From assembly GCA_004802705.1 (NCBI GenBank), contig SGPL01000090.1:1-64000 (forward strand): a stretch of 64,000 nucleotides of DNA, written 5' to 3'. A program made the translations under genes and the position numbers. Source of the stretch: Bondarzewia mesenterica. Its lineage: Eukaryota; Basidiomycota; Agaricomycetes; Russulales; Bondarzewiaceae. A model generated the notes under the pieces. That model saw only the letters and a program-made list of their open reading frames with translations. It ran no database searches and was not told the DNA's origin. Position 1 is the stretch's first letter, and each line of letters begins with the position of its first letter. This document shows, one piece after another, positions 45,032 to 59,264 of the stretch.

Positions 45032-47240
45032 AGAATGGACAGACGGAAGTGTTTATTTGTGCAGACGAGCGAGATAATGCAAGCTTGTCGGGTTTTTGAC
45101 TGTTTTTGAGCAGCCGTGATCGAGATCAAAGAGCTCTGGTGCATTCAGCGGGTGCCGGGTGAAGTGACTCAAACTATGTGTATTATGAACGTCAGTTGGA
45201 ACTTGGTACGGTAAGTGCGAATAATCTTCTGTTGAGCGAACGTACCCTCTCAGGTCTGCCCTAAGACTATAAAATCAAACTTGACTTGGAGTCTCTTGGA
45301 GCAATCCCCCACTCGTGACGGACACCGGAGCAATTGAAGAGTTTGAAGCGGGTGACGTGCAGGACTGGTGAATATGCTTGCAAAGTAGCACTTGAAAGTT
45401 GCAATGTAGGTATTAGTACGCAGGCACCTTGAAGACAGCACTAAGACTTCCCGGCCCGTACTACACTCAATGTATAGAACCTGCTTGGTTCCGGCCCGGG
45501 ATATCCACCGATTGACGACACCAGCTCTCAATGCGAACTCGTACTATGGAGGGCAGCATATTCAAAGAGACACTGGGACAAGCAAGGCGAGTCCCTACGC
45601 GTTCGTCGGGCGCTATATATTTATTCGTCGCTGTGTTCGCGCATTTTGGCAGGCTGTCGGTCGTGCACGGACTAAGAGGCATATGACTTATCAATATACG
45701 CCTCACCTTGCTCATTCGAAGCTTGTTCTGTGAGTCTATCAGTTAAAGTCAACGCACACTCAATTCAAGAGCACGTTGAGTCCCAGAGTGTCAGTACATA
45801 AATTTAAATGAAGCAACACAAACAAACTGTATGTGTTCATAAGATGAGATGACGCCTGAGCCCTCTTCGCCGAGGGTATGGAAGGAGAGAGAGATTGGCC
45901 TGAGCGCTTCTGCGCTTCAGAATGGTCATCGAGGAAGAGCAGGTTTGTGAAAGAACAATCTCGGGCTGATGTCCGGAAAGCTTCCAAGTTCCATTCACCA
46001 AAGCTTCCCGGCCAAGGGTGGTTACAGCAATAGTAAAGGTGTTCGTATCGGAGGGATGTGGACGGGGAGTCTAGTTGACAAACAGGGAATGGCTAATAAA
46101 ACGCAGAGGGCGTAAGACAAGACACCTTCAATATTTATACCACCTACTTACTGCGTACAGCTGAACAGATACTGTCAGTTAAATGGAAAGCGATTGGAAA
46201 GCGGGGAACAAGTCGCGCCTCAAGATCAGCGACATGGAGGGACTAATCAGCGAGAGTTATGAGTCCTTGCCAGGCCAAAAAGAAAGTCGAGGTGCATTGT
46301 CTCAACGCAGACATACTCGGTCTCCGGTTGAACGAGGTCTTCGTTCCCGTGTAGGTGCTTGCCATACACGTGTGGCAGAGGTATTTGACACCGTTGTCGG
46401 TGGCCTACTCAATCTTTAGACTTCGAGCGCGAGCTGTCAAGATTGAGTAGCCTTGGTACCATCCTAGCGTAATGGCATAATTGGCATGGGGCGCTCACGA
46501 GCTTACGAAGTGCCATGAAGAAAGCTACAGAAAGCTGGCAAGCACAGATACAGTTAGGCTGGCGAACTTACAAGTCGAACAGCGCGGCCCTGGCCCTCGT
46601 AGCGACGGTGGTCGACTGTAGGGGCGATATTCGAAGAACAACGCACTGAAATCCTGAGGCGCGACATTGAGTAGTCCCTCGGCAATGTCGGCATCTACTC
46701 GCTCCTCGGAGGCGTCTGCTTTGAAAACCCAATGATTCCATACTGCATCCCGAGGCATGACAATTGCAAGAAATAAATGGCTGAATGCAAGAGGAAGCTG
46801 ATCTTTTCGTTTGCTTCCGCGAGCTTGCGTCCGGTATGTCACGCCCGTGACTGTTCATAGCAACGCGCTCACCGCGTTTGTTTTGCAAAGTATGTATCAA
46901 GCTTGTATCAAGATATGATGATGAGCGTTGCTCACAGCGCCAGTTCTGTTCGTCACTGTTCGTCGCACGCAATCATTTTTTCTGACGCTGATATGGCTGT
47001 TTTTTGTGGTTCGGACTGGGTCGACCGAGCGAGTTAGCAACCGGTTTCCACGCGGTGAGTTCTTGGATACAGTGATGAAATGGAACCTGGCAGACGAGCG
47101 CAAGCATCTCTTTTCTGTTCTTTTCCTTCTCAGTCGCCGGTCCGTTTGTGTCGCAGCCAGCCTGTGTCCGCTCTTTGTCTTCGCATTTTATTATTTTTAT
47201 TTCATTCTATCGGTGGTGCTGGCAGGTCCCAGTCCTTGAA
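45032..47240. other. 2.2 kb gene-poor interval
   Basis: Between divergent genes. Minus-strand frames at 46525-46842 and 46568-46972 and the plus-strand frame 46183-46419 are the longest; none shows a domain, signal peptide or splice partner. No RNA gene or repeat recognised. Confidence 0.35.
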
Positions 47241-50200
47241 ATGCTCCTTGGTCCCCCCGTCCGCGGTACATCTTGCTGAGATACTCGGTAAATGGGCTCC
47301 GTCTGTCTTTCCCTCGTCCCCGTCCTTCGTTGCATAGCTCTCTCTAAACTCGAAACCGCTCTCCTTCTCATCCCCCCGGCCCTCGAGGTCGTCTTCTCGG
47401 TTGGTCTGGTCTTCGCGGGATGGGGCGCAGGCAGGTGAGTCGGATTCTTAGCACTTTTGGCATTCCTGTAGTATGTCAGGTCTTCGGAGGGTAGTTCGTG
47501 GTCTTTTGGTATCGGAATGAAGGTTGTCGGTACGTCTTCAAAGCACGTATGTCGAAACGGCATGGTTTTGCCCGAAAACTTAATATATCTGGTTTCCACC
47601 ACATCTCAGCCTTTCATATCACGAGTATCGGCACTAACCCTCAACTATGATCTTATTACATTCTATATTGTTCCGTTCTTGCAATTGATGCTATCTCATG
47701 CGATCTCATAGAAAACGCTTTTTCCTCGCTGCGGAAGGTCCTATCTACTTCCTTTTGTGCTTATTGGACTTCCTGCCCCACATCATTCCCGGGATAGCCG
47801 ATTCTCTAAGCGCTTTCAAAGTTTTTGACATTGTCGTCGGTGTGTCTCGCGCTTTGAATGTCCTGGATGAATCATCTAAAACTGCAATCGTTCAGCCACC
47901 ATCTCCTTCCTTCCCCTCCTGTGTTACACCCTTTTCCTGTATCTATTCAAACGATCCGAATTTTTCCCCAACTTCCCTCGCCGCTTCCGGATTATTGCGA
48001 AATACTTCGCTCTCGTGACGATCCCGGTCATTATAGTCACACACGAAATTGGCTCCTTCATTGGTAACACGTACCGTGAGTGTCCATAACATTGATACCA
48101 TAACGGAGATAACTAATGAACAAAACAGGGCTTGTTCAATTTTCTGGGTCGTCAGGTCCTGAGCCCGCCGTCGGCTCGAACAATCAATCGGCCGAATTCG
48201 CACGCACCTTTTTCAATAGCTTCGCGCTCGCCCTCATGACCCTCTACCAAGCTTTGACTTTTTCCATAGTGTTCATCAGACTCTCCAAGGCATTTCTTGG
48301 CCAGCGCCAGATTGAAACTTCCTCAGGCACATCGAAAAGATCGTATTTGTTCAGAGGTGTAGGCTGGATCGCCGCTGGAGTGAAGCTGGGTGCTGTGGAA
48401 AGCGTCATAGGATTTGCGCAGGGAAATTTCGGTATTTTCTTCACGCGTCGGATGCTCAGAATGCTGGGGCGGGCCTGTCTCATCATCGGTGTCGTCAGAG
48501 GGTTGGTCATTAACAGAATGATGGTGTCTTTGCATGCTTATCCTGTTTCCTCCTCAAAGCCCGGATACGCTGGAGAACTTTCAAATACTAGATACCGAGT
48601 TACGTGGGATAGACAAACATCAATCAACGCGGTTCATTACGATATCCGGTCCTCATATTCTGACTGCAGGTGACAATGAGACGCGACGGCGCCATTCGCG
48701 ATTCATGTTACCTTCGACTTTTCAACAACCTGCAGTGTCTTCTCTCCAACCCGTGGCAACCTTCACATCACTCAATGTCAAACAGCCTCTCACAACTTAC
48801 ACACCGTCGAACCAAGATGGTCTCCGATCACATGCCAATGACACACCAATCATGCCAATGGCACCGCCGCTTGCTCGACAGAGACCAAGGCCCAATCCCC
48901 TCACCTTGGTTCCGGAAGGTCAACGCGTCGCAGTCTATCAAGGTCAGGGCCTCGCGCCCACGCTTGTCCTACGCCTCTCGAACAACACCCTCCCCTCCCC
49001 ATCCACTATGATGGCCAACACAGGCATTGGCGCATCGTCTATGCGCTCCAGCATAGACACCAAAGTCTCACCAATGGTCAAGTCCATCGCAAGTGCGCCG
49101 TTGCTCACGCGGTCCCTGTCGCGAGGCCGCACTTCCCTATCCCATACAGACTCAGTCCTCCGAACCTATCACACTAGCGCCGGCGACAGTTTCCGCGATC
49201 GCGAACAACCGCCACGGTACCTGCGGCACAATGCATACGTCGGTAGAGACCGCGTCATGTCCGCGAGCAGCCTCGCCTCGGACTCGCTCGATGTCGTACA
49301 GGACCTATCCTCTCGCTTCTCCAGCATCCCGCCACGTGTCACTGGCAAGTCACCTCTGTCGATGTACAGCGCAGCGTCCGAGCCTGCAGAGAAACACGAT
49401 GTCTCTGGCGCATTGAATCGCGCCAGGAGCAGCAAGAGCACCGTCTCGCGTGGCGGATCGGCCAGGCGCAAGCCGCCACCGGCCGTGCGAACATCGATGC
49501 TCCCGCCGGGCGAGGTGCTGCCGGACAACCTCCAGTCTGTACAGACTGCGGATAAAGGGCGACGGGACCGTCAGTATGACGGTCTTGCAGCTGCGGGATA
49601 CCCACTATCCCCGCCCTACACGCCGGCACCCCCCACCGCGATTGAATCAGCCGTATTCAGCGACGAGGATCTGTCCATGTACGACAGTCAAGACTACTCC
49701 GAGCGCGACAACCGCCGGAGTTCAACTTTACAAACTCGCCCAGAGAGCATGCACTCCGGGCAATGGATGGCCTCGAGCGGATCGGCCGCGCCGACATGGA
49801 CACCGGACGTGGAGGCATATCGCGCGGGGCCCGTACGGCGGGCTGGGAATGCGAGCACAGATAGGTCCGTCCTCGCCGCGAGTGAAAGCACGGACATGTT
49901 GGAGATTTCATGGCTCGTGAACCCCGAGATCGGGAACGAGGTGGACGTGTCACGACCCGCGCTGGGAAGGATCAAGACCGTCGGGGCGCGCGCCGCGACG
50001 GCGCACCCCAACTCCCACGCGCACGCTCTTCACGCGCGACAGCGTCGCGCCGCACATCGAGGAATTCCCCATGGATGCGATTGAGCGCGTGACCCAGCGG
50101 ACGTCGGCGTCGACCACCCAGTCGGCCAAGGCAGCATCCAGTGCTAGTTGGGCTGGTGCGCCGTTGGCGAGGATGGATTCTGCCGTGCTCGGATCAGAGG

Positions 50201-50241
50201 ATCAGGAGTTCGTGCGGAGGAGTTTCGTCGCGACTCAATGA
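47241..50241 (+). CDS. Polytopic membrane protein with long disordered C-terminal tail
   Basis: A short first exon (MLLGPPVR) is followed by successive membrane segments on separate exons: LSKLETALLLIPPALEVVFS/VGLVFAGWGAG, KRFFLAAEGPIYFLLCLLDF, TISFLPLLCYTLFLYLF, IIAKYFALVTIPVIIVTHEI, FFNSFALALMTLYQALTFSI, and FRGVGWIAAGVKLGAVESVI followed by MLGRACLIIGVVRG. About seven TM, then a ~500-residue Ser/Arg/Pro-rich tail from about 48570. The architecture resembles fungal seven-TM receptor-like proteins, but I cannot assign a ligand or class. Near 49990-50010 the tail changes frame: the downstream frame continues TRDSVAPHIEEFPMDAIERV and ends at 50241, which looks more genuine than the early stop at 50084, so a one-base error or a short intron is likely. 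Confidence 0.7.
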
Positions 50242-50536
50242 GTATGTTTTTCTGTGATGCTGCCTTCTCCCTTCGTTTTCGCCCCACTTGGATCCCATAC
50301 CCCGATACACTTTCCTAGGGGGGTTCAACCTACTTGAACTGTCTTGTCTTGTTACACTTTGTATGACGCGAGCTTTGTGCTTTTATCGCGTAATGTCTAT
50401 CTGTGTTTATAGCTTTTGAGGTGACGTTCGAACTTTTTTTTAGTTTCAGTCCATCAGTAGGCTTTAGGTGTACGTATACGCGAGTGTAATGTAATCTTCT
50501 CTGTATCTACTCACCTGCTCAATCGTGAATATGACA
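50242..50536. other. Intergenic, convergent 3' flanks
   Basis: Short AT-rich interval between the membrane-protein gene and VPS26; no coding signal. Confidence 0.5.
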
Positions 50537-51916
50537 TCATTCAGAGATCACATACAACCCGAATAAGATATGAAGGTATAGTAAGTACAAAGGTAAGAAC
50601 ACACAGACGCAATAAGTAACATGGGCGAGAGTAAATGAAGACATCAATTCTGAGTCCAAAGCAACGATTAGATCAACGTAGTGGAGGATCGTGCGTGGAC
50701 GAACCTCTGGTATTCTGAAGACGGTTATCTCCTGTTGCTTGAAGTAACGCCGGTTCTCCTCATCGACAAGAACGAGGTTGAGATAGTACCGTGTGCTGAA
50801 TTTCTTGTTCACGTCCCGGAATGTTGGTGTCAAGTCGAAACCGCCGAGGAACAGTCGAATGGGGATCGTCTCCCCTGCGCGTGGGGAACAGATATGCGTA
50901 AAATTTAGAATATCTTACGAATTAAACAGAAACGATGACGCACCTCGTACGGGTGCACCGTCCATAATCTCAAACTTGGTGATTGTCTCACTCTCATTGT
51001 ATTGGTTCGGTGGCGAGCCCGTCGTCTCACGTCGAATGATAGAAAGCTCCATGTGTTTGATCTTTATGCGCACGAGGAGGAAGTAGATCTTGCCGACGAT
51101 GACGTCCTTCAGGTGGTACCTATTCTGACGGGTCAATTCAGAGGGAGCAAAAGCGAGACGAAGCGACGTGCTTTGATTTGTTGTACTCGAACTCGATGTG
51201 TAGGCAGTCTTCAATCCCGACTTCCATCTTGATAGAGTTATTACTATCTGGAGGCATGCGGAACGAGTGGACCCATAGATCCTTCTCCTTTGTCACGTCC
51301 GCCATCCTCCGCGATATTGTTACTCGAATAAAATATCTGTTTCCCATTGATAAGGCAATGAACAACAGCTCGCTGAGTAAAATAAACAGAAAACGGACCG
51401 CAACTTCACGTTAATGCCCTGATAGCTTTCGTACTGCTTCTCCACATTCTTGAAAAGGAAGTCAAATGTCTGTGCCTGCCGCATTTCCCCCGGCGCGGCG
51501 AGTTCTTGTGAAAGGGATAGAAACTCCTGATGATGACCCCGGTCATAGAACAATTCTAAATCATTGATGGCCACGGTCAGCATCAACGCTCTGCTCAAGG
51601 ACCGCGCACAGCCCAACAACCCACTCCAGCCCACTCACCGATATTGCCCACAAATTCCACCTTTATCCCATCGTGCGTCATCTTCTTCCCATCCCGCACA
51701 CGGACGGTCACCTAGCCCGTTGAATGTGCGATGAATACGAGGCATGAACCAAAGCGCAACGAGACGCACCTGGCCCGAGACAGCATCTCCGTCGTAGTAC
51801 ACAGGGCACGAGGCAATGCGGTCCTTCTCGCTCTTCACGTCGACCTTCTTGCGCACATCCTCCCCGTCGAGCTTGATGTCGACGTCCACAGGTGACGCGA
51901 AGAAATAAGTTGCCAT
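50537..51916 (-). CDS. VPS26: Retromer subunit VPS26 (PEP8)
   Basis: Arrestin-fold subunit of the retromer cargo-recognition complex on endosomes, working with Vps35 and Vps29. The start at 51916 gives MATYFFASPVDVDIKLDGED, then EKDRIASCPVYYDGDAVSGQ. Following exons: THDGIKVEFVGNI, ELFYDRGHHQEFLSLSQELA, YESYQGINVKLR, YFIRVTISRRMADVTKEKDL, MEVGIEDCLHIEFEYNKSK, YHLKDVIVGKIYFLLVRIKI, ETIPIRLFLGGFDLTPTFRD and VNKKFSTRYYLNLVLVDEEN. All family blocks are in order. The last frame stays open to 50537 beyond FRIPEV; the normal C-terminus is short after that point, so the true stop may lie at a further splice nearer 50700. Confidence 0.92.
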
Positions 51917-52405
51917 TTCAGTTGCGCGGTGTGATTAGCTCGCAAGCAACCTTCAAGTGTGAAAATAGAAAATGGTCAATGGAGTAGCTTGGATGGCTCT
52001 CCGCGGTACAAGATAATTCGGGAGAGTGTAGGAGATACAGAGGGATGGAAAAGGGAGACAGACCTGGGGAGGTACTGTATTAATGTGAACGTGACGCGCC
52101 TCAGTTACCCAATATCAAGGCAATACCACCGTGATTCGGGGTCATCCAGGACCCTTGTCATTCCAAAACATACAAAACATACAGTAGTCTCCGACTTCAG
52201 ACATCGAACTGGTATGATGTGAAAATTTCTTGGAGCGATGATCAGCAAGATTACAACGAGGTATGTATGTACATTGCGACGTGATAGAAACAACAGACTA
52301 GGGCTCCCAACGACGATGATTGTAGGACAAAAGAACCAGTCCGAAAATAAAGCAAATTGAAAGGAGAAGAGACAGAAAAGCCACAGCGTACTAGGATGTC
52401 ACGAA
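51917..52405. other. VPS26 promoter and RTF1 3' flank
   Basis: About 490 bp; no coding signal on either strand. Confidence 0.5.
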
Positions 52406-54542
52406 TCAGAAATCGCCGAGATCAATCTCTATCGACTCCAACACCTGAGATTCGAAGTCTCTCTTCGGCTTGCCCTTTGGCGGGCTCGCTTGGCGTGATA
52501 GCGCAGAGGGAGGCAGCGGAGACACAGAGCGGATTGTAGCCCCTTGAGATCCGAGGAGAGGCGTGCCGTTCAAATTCGGTGTGCTCGGCCTGTGCAACGA
52601 TTTCGCACCAAAAGAGAACCAATGGGCCAAACGAAGAAATGACGCGCAGATGAGAATCACAAACCTCGAAGCGTACATCCGGGGGACGATCTTCAGGCGA
52701 GCACTGGGGTCTGAGGGAATAGGCGTGCCCCCATTCCTTGCCATCTTCCGCTCTTTCCGCTTTCGCTCCGTGTCCAATAGTTCTGCCTTTCGGATGGCAT
52801 CCATGTTCGCCTTGCGATTGCGTTCATTCACCTTGGCCAATATGTCGGTGGTATCCTCCTCGGCTTCCCTGCGATCAGGGTCTGCAGCAATGGTCGCAGC
52901 CAGTTCCTCTAGCTGCTTGTCAATAACCGCGACCTCAGCATGGTCGTTCCGCCGCATGGCCAGTGTACGTGCTTGATTCAATCGTGACCTTTCCATGGTC
53001 AATGAAACCCCGTAATGCTTGCCACTTTGCATTTGGTGCTTGCGAGCAAGCATCGCCGAGATGTCGCTCTGTGGTGAGCAGCTCAGTCACGCGTGAACGA
53101 CTCACCCACAAAGTGAACAAACCTCGGTCATTGGCTGACTGGCTAATTTCGCCAGCTGCGCACTCTTCTTCTCAATCTGTCGCTTTCCCGGCAATTTGAC
53201 ACGCTCGTGCTCAGAAACTTTCACTAGCCGGTCAAATTCTCGCTGCCATCGATTCAGATAGGATTTTAAGGGATGGCACAGGCATCTCGACACTGACCTG
53301 CGTGAAGCTCGAGTTAGAAACCTTGTCCATGGGAAAGGCCTTTGCCGATGAGCCGTGTTTCAGTTCAAATGCTTGGTTGACAGTCCGATCGTTCATCTTG
53401 TATGGTTTCACCAAGTCCGCCGCCAAGTCTGAGCGATCTCAATATGAATAGTTCAGAAGAAAAAAGAGCGGGCAAAGAACGTACTCTGTATCTCGCATAT
53501 TCGATACACCGGCTGGCCTTTCTCGTTCCCAATGAGGAATCGCACCCATGCCCCTACACAACGTTAAGTGGATGCAAATTGAGCGCAAGCCCGACACACC
53601 TTTGACGTAGTCTTCAAACCATGACGCCATACAGTGCTTGGCGAGCATATCGCGAGTAACCCGAATCTTGTCAAGGTCTTCAAGGATTATGCGCTCCTCG
53701 TCCGGATGCGCTTTGTTGAACAATTTTCTCTCCTTCTCTTCCTCTTCCTCAAACTTGCTGATCTGACCATCCTCTTCCTCTCCAGAGTCAGTCTCCATTT
53801 CCATGGGCGATGAAGAGCGATCCCGTTTGGGGGAGGTGCGGGTCTGAAAAAGGTCAAAAAGTGGACTAACGCTTTCTTGCCCAGACTCACTCGTTTCTTC
53901 TCGTCCTTAGCCTTCCGTCTGGCCTTCAATTCATCCAGTTTACGAGTCTTCTCTTTCGTTGCTCCACGAACAGCGTGATGACCTGAGTTATGGGTGAGCA
54001 CACACAACGGTGAGTAGCACGTGTATGGGTACGTTTGGCTGCTTTGGAAACATTCTCCCCGTCTCCCGTCTTCTGCGCCTTGAGCATTTGATCAAGGTTC
54101 CGTTTGTCTTGTATACGCTGCATCTCTTCCAGGCGTTGAGCAAGGACCTCTTCGCGATCAATCTCCGGCATCTCCAGTAGTCTAAAGACAAATTGCAATG
54201 AGAATTCAGAATATACAAGTATGGGAAACATCCAACGCACTTTTGACGATCAGCTTCGTCAATGTACTTTCCCTCGAGAGGATACGGATTTGTGTCACTC
54301 TCTTCCTCACTTTCCGGCTCGTCACCAGAGTCAGTGTCGAGAGAAATGCTGGATTATTGACAATTGGTATAAGTCCGATGCGAAATTTGTGGCGAAAAGA
54401 GGAGAGTACGATGAGAAGACCCTCACTCTGGCTTGCGCCGCTTTGTCCCAGAGGTTTTCAACTGGCGTCTCTTGCGTTTCTTCTCGGTGGCACCGGCCAG
54501 TTCAAGGAGCTCATCGGAAAAATCACCTTCTGAGTCGGACAT
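52406..54542 (-). CDS. RTF1: PAF1-complex subunit RTF1
   Basis: Nuclear transcription elongation factor that links the PAF1 complex to RNA polymerase II and to H2B ubiquitylation. The start at 54542 gives MSDSEGDFSDELLELAGATE and a basic patch EKKRKRR. Then come an HMD-like helix (EVLAQRLEEMQRIQDKRNLD) and a charged coiled segment. The Plus3 domain runs over several exons: LDKIRVTRDMLAKHCMASWF, AWVRFLIGNEKGQPVYRICE, VKPYKMNDRTVNQAFELKHG, MDKVSNSSFT. The C-terminal part carries long helices (ARTLAMRRNDHAEVAVIDKQ, DILAKVNERNRKANMDAIRK) and ends SIEIDLGDF. Length and order fit fungal RTF1. The 5' end faces SOF1's 3' end about 300 bp away. Confidence 0.9.
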
Positions 54543-54844
54543 ACTGGAAATATCTCTAGGAGGGTAAGAGGAAAGGTATAAGCAGATGATGAAAGTTCGG
54601 GACAAAGGACAGAGGTGGCCACTATGTATGGTTCTCGCCACACTGAGCTGTGAGGCACGTGTCAAACTGGTTCGAAAGATCGAACGCCACCATTGGCACA
54701 AACCGAACTGCATATGCCGTTTACTGCTCCTGTTACTATTAGGACGAAGACTGCAAAATATGCCCGCGATACTGTATTTCGTCCCCAGCCAGGCAGAGAA
54801 AAGGTATTGTGATAGAAGGCAGAACAAGCGACAGCCTGACGAGT

Positions 54845-56691
54845 TCAAGTTTGTTCCGCAATAACAACCTTCTTTCTCTCTGCTTTCGGCTTGTTCTCAC
54901 CCGCCCTGGTATGCTTCCTTCTGCGCTCCTCCTTGACACGCTGAGCCTCCAACATCGTGTGCTTGAGCTGTCCGGCTTTATACACTGGCTTGGGGATGTG
55001 TCGGCTTCTTGATATGCAAAGAAAGGTCCCGATGAATTTATGAAAGGAAGCTTGCCAAGACTTCTGACGCACCGCTGCACTTTTCCAATCTGCGCGTCCA
55101 TCTTCCAACGCTCCTTGAGGCTATCACGATACTCAATAGCCGCGCGCTCTCTCGCCGTGATAATGCCCAATTTCTCTGAAGCATTGGCTTTCCAGATGCG
55201 AATGTTACCATCATCCGAACCGGACAGCACGAATCGTGCATCAGCAGTAAATAGTGTTGATAAAACCCTGTAATAGAAGCAATTAGCTGCCGGTGAGCAT
55301 GGACCATGTTCATTAAGACGCGCCTCTGCATCCGTTTTGTGTGATAGACCTCTGGTGCAGAACCATGACCCTCCTTCCATATCCGCACCGTCCTATCCCA
55401 ACCTCCACTCACGAATTCTTGTCCTGTGGGACTCCAATCACAGCTCATCACAGCTGATACATGTGCCTTGTAAATTTGTGTCGGCGTCTCCATCGAGCGA
55501 ATATCAAAAGTGTACAAATTATGATCTTCAGAAGCGAGGAGAACTGACGTAGGAAATGTTGGCGACCATGATAAGGAATTGTTCCGCATCTGGGGAGAAA
55601 GGTTAGAATGGGATGTCAGTGTGGAAGTAAACACACACTACAAACCTGCATTATCAACCTGCGCTCTGCCTTTCCTGTCCGAATATCATAAAGCGCGAAT
55701 GTCCGATCCGTGCCTATGCTAGCAAGCACTGATGGCTCGGCGGCATTGAAACGAACGGCGGTAATGGTCTCCGTTGATGTTGGAAATGTAAGATTCGAGA
55801 CCGGAGCACTCCTAATTCTAGGTCAGTTTAAGGGGGATCGTACAAAGGCGGTATCAACTTGCTTTGTTTCGTCCCATATTTGCACAACGTTGGACGCAGT
55901 AGCAAACAGAGGATCTGTGCGATGATGGTCTATCGAGCTGAGACGACAATCAACACATTTACCCAAGTATCTGAATTAGAGACGTACTTGAAAACGGATT
56001 TTCCAGGATAGACATACAGAGGTTTGGGCTGCGCGAAAGTCAAAACATGATCAAGATGAACAACGAAATTGAGTATACCTCAGACGGCCCTGCCCCCATC
56101 GAATCATCTCCCGAAGGCCGTATATCCCACATCTTGATGTTGTGATCCACACCACAACTTAACATTCTCGTCTGACCTGAGAAGCATAACCCCGAGATCT
56201 TCCCCTTGTGAGCCCCAGGAATTTTTGCCAAGCGAGTTCTCGTCGCCAAATTGTGCAAAATGATCTCTGAGGTAGAAAAAAAAAATCCGCGATCAGGGGG
56301 GAAGAGAGCGTCAGCTCAGACACAGCTCCTCTTGAAGAGTGAAAAACGCGCAGGGAACACGCACACACCTCCATCCCAGCTCGCACTCGCCACGTCTGTT
56401 ACTGAGTCCGGCTTCCGCGCCATCACCTCAACAGCATCAACGTGCCCTTCGAGACTCGCAATGAACGGCTTCGCGAACATGCGCTCCATCTTTGTAGCGT
56501 TGAGTGCGCGCGTCCGCTCGCGCGCGCGGGAAAACGGGTGCAGAAGTGGGTCAAGATTGCGTTGCACTGGCGTTGGGTCGCCTGGCCGCGCCGGGAGATG
56601 TGTAGATGGGGCATGTTGCAGAACTGATATTTTCTATGGAGAAAATTATGGTGTCGGCAGGTGGGGGTGAAAGAAATGCACTCACAACCAT
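54845..56691 (-). CDS. SOF1: SOF1/DCAF13, WD40 protein of the small-subunit processome
   Basis: Nucleolar WD-repeat protein of the U3 snoRNP, needed for 18S rRNA maturation. A six-base first coding exon (ATGGTT, ending in a GTGAGT donor) joins to KISVLQHAPSTHLPARPGDP, giving the family start MVKI. Then VQRNLDPLLHPFSRARERTR, ALNATKMERMFAKPFIASLE and WD repeats: LASASWDG-type, KISGLCFSGQTRMLSCGVDH, SLSWSPTFPTSVLLASEDHN, SAVMSCDWSPTGQEFVSGGW and DARFVLSGSDDGNIRIWKAN. The Sof1-specific tail follows: SEKLGIITARERAAIEYRDS, ERWKMDAQIGKVQR, HIPKPVYKAGQLKHTMLEAQ, and a Lys/Arg-rich nucleolar end. Introns at seven or more places. Confidence 0.93.
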
Positions 56692-57147
56692 CGAATTGGA
56701 TTCGGCCCGCAGAAGGTTATTTTAAGCTAATAAATAGCTGCCTTTTGATAGGAATGGACACTAGTTTGGTGGTCTTCCGAGGCTGCAGGAAAAGGCTGCC
56801 GACAGTCGAACTTAATGGCGACGGGGAGAGTAAGGATAATTCACGTGATGAGATTTTTTGGCGTTCTGTCGATGCAGATCGAATCGCGCCGCCAGAGAGT
56901 TCGGTTCAGACTGCAGTCGAGTTGCAAGATCGCAAAGTCCCCTCAAAAGCTCAGAAAGTAGGAATTTGCTCAGATCTGCTACGAATAGCAGGGGAACGAC
57001 ATTCAATTTCTTCAAAGACATAAGATGCAGTACTTGCTTACGAGATACACATCACTAGCTATGAAGTGGTACAATTTTTCACAATCTCTTATACAAATCA
57101 CACTTACACGTCTGCATCTCAACAATCAACTGTCTGCCAGCTCACAC
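56692..57147. other. SOF1 promoter and AKR 3' flank
   Basis: About 450 bp. A 120-codon plus-strand frame spans 56661-57023, partly antisense to the SOF1 start; no family signal, taken as chance. Confidence 0.4.
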
Positions 57148-58751
<1,604 letters not shown>

Positions 58752-59264
58752 GGTTGTGAGCTCTTCTGTGGGGAGAAGCTCCTCAGGAGAGCTATATGGG
58801 TATTATATATAACGTTGAGGGCGGAACTGCGGGTCCCGTCGACCCGTTTGTTCTCAAGCTATCGCGTCATAGGTTCAGATGAAGACTTGAAGTGCCTATA
58901 TAACATCAAGTCCTTAGTCAGAGTCTGATTTTCTTTCTCCGTTATCTCAACAATCGGCTCGAGGCTGAAAGATCCGATGGAAATATTTGAACACAGCCAG
59001 TCAGTTGCAGGGAATCCGCTGGAATCCGGATTGTATTTTGACGGGATTGACCAACGACGGGAACAATGGAAGTCCCTTGGAAGTCCCCGACTCATGAACA
59101 AGATCCTACAAGATCTCGCCACGAGGCCTGTCACAATGATAGTCACCTGCGTGACAGGAATCCGAGCGGCAGCCTGTCCGCCGGTTACCTTCAACTCTTT
59201 CTCTTTCTTTTCTTTTCCTCTCTCATCGTTGTATGCAACAACCCACTCTCTACTCACGACAACA
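58752..59264. other. Divergent promoter region, AKR / SDS3-like
   Basis: About 510 bp between divergent starts. A T/C-rich tract (59200-59230) precedes the SDS3-like ATG. The frame open from 58977 reads through this tract and is not taken as coding. Confidence 0.5.

Noticed and set aside
58977..59264. In-frame N-terminal extension of the SDS3-like gene
   Set aside because: The extension passes through pyrimidine-rich promoter-like DNA and has no conservation; the acidic Sds3-type start follows ATG 59265.
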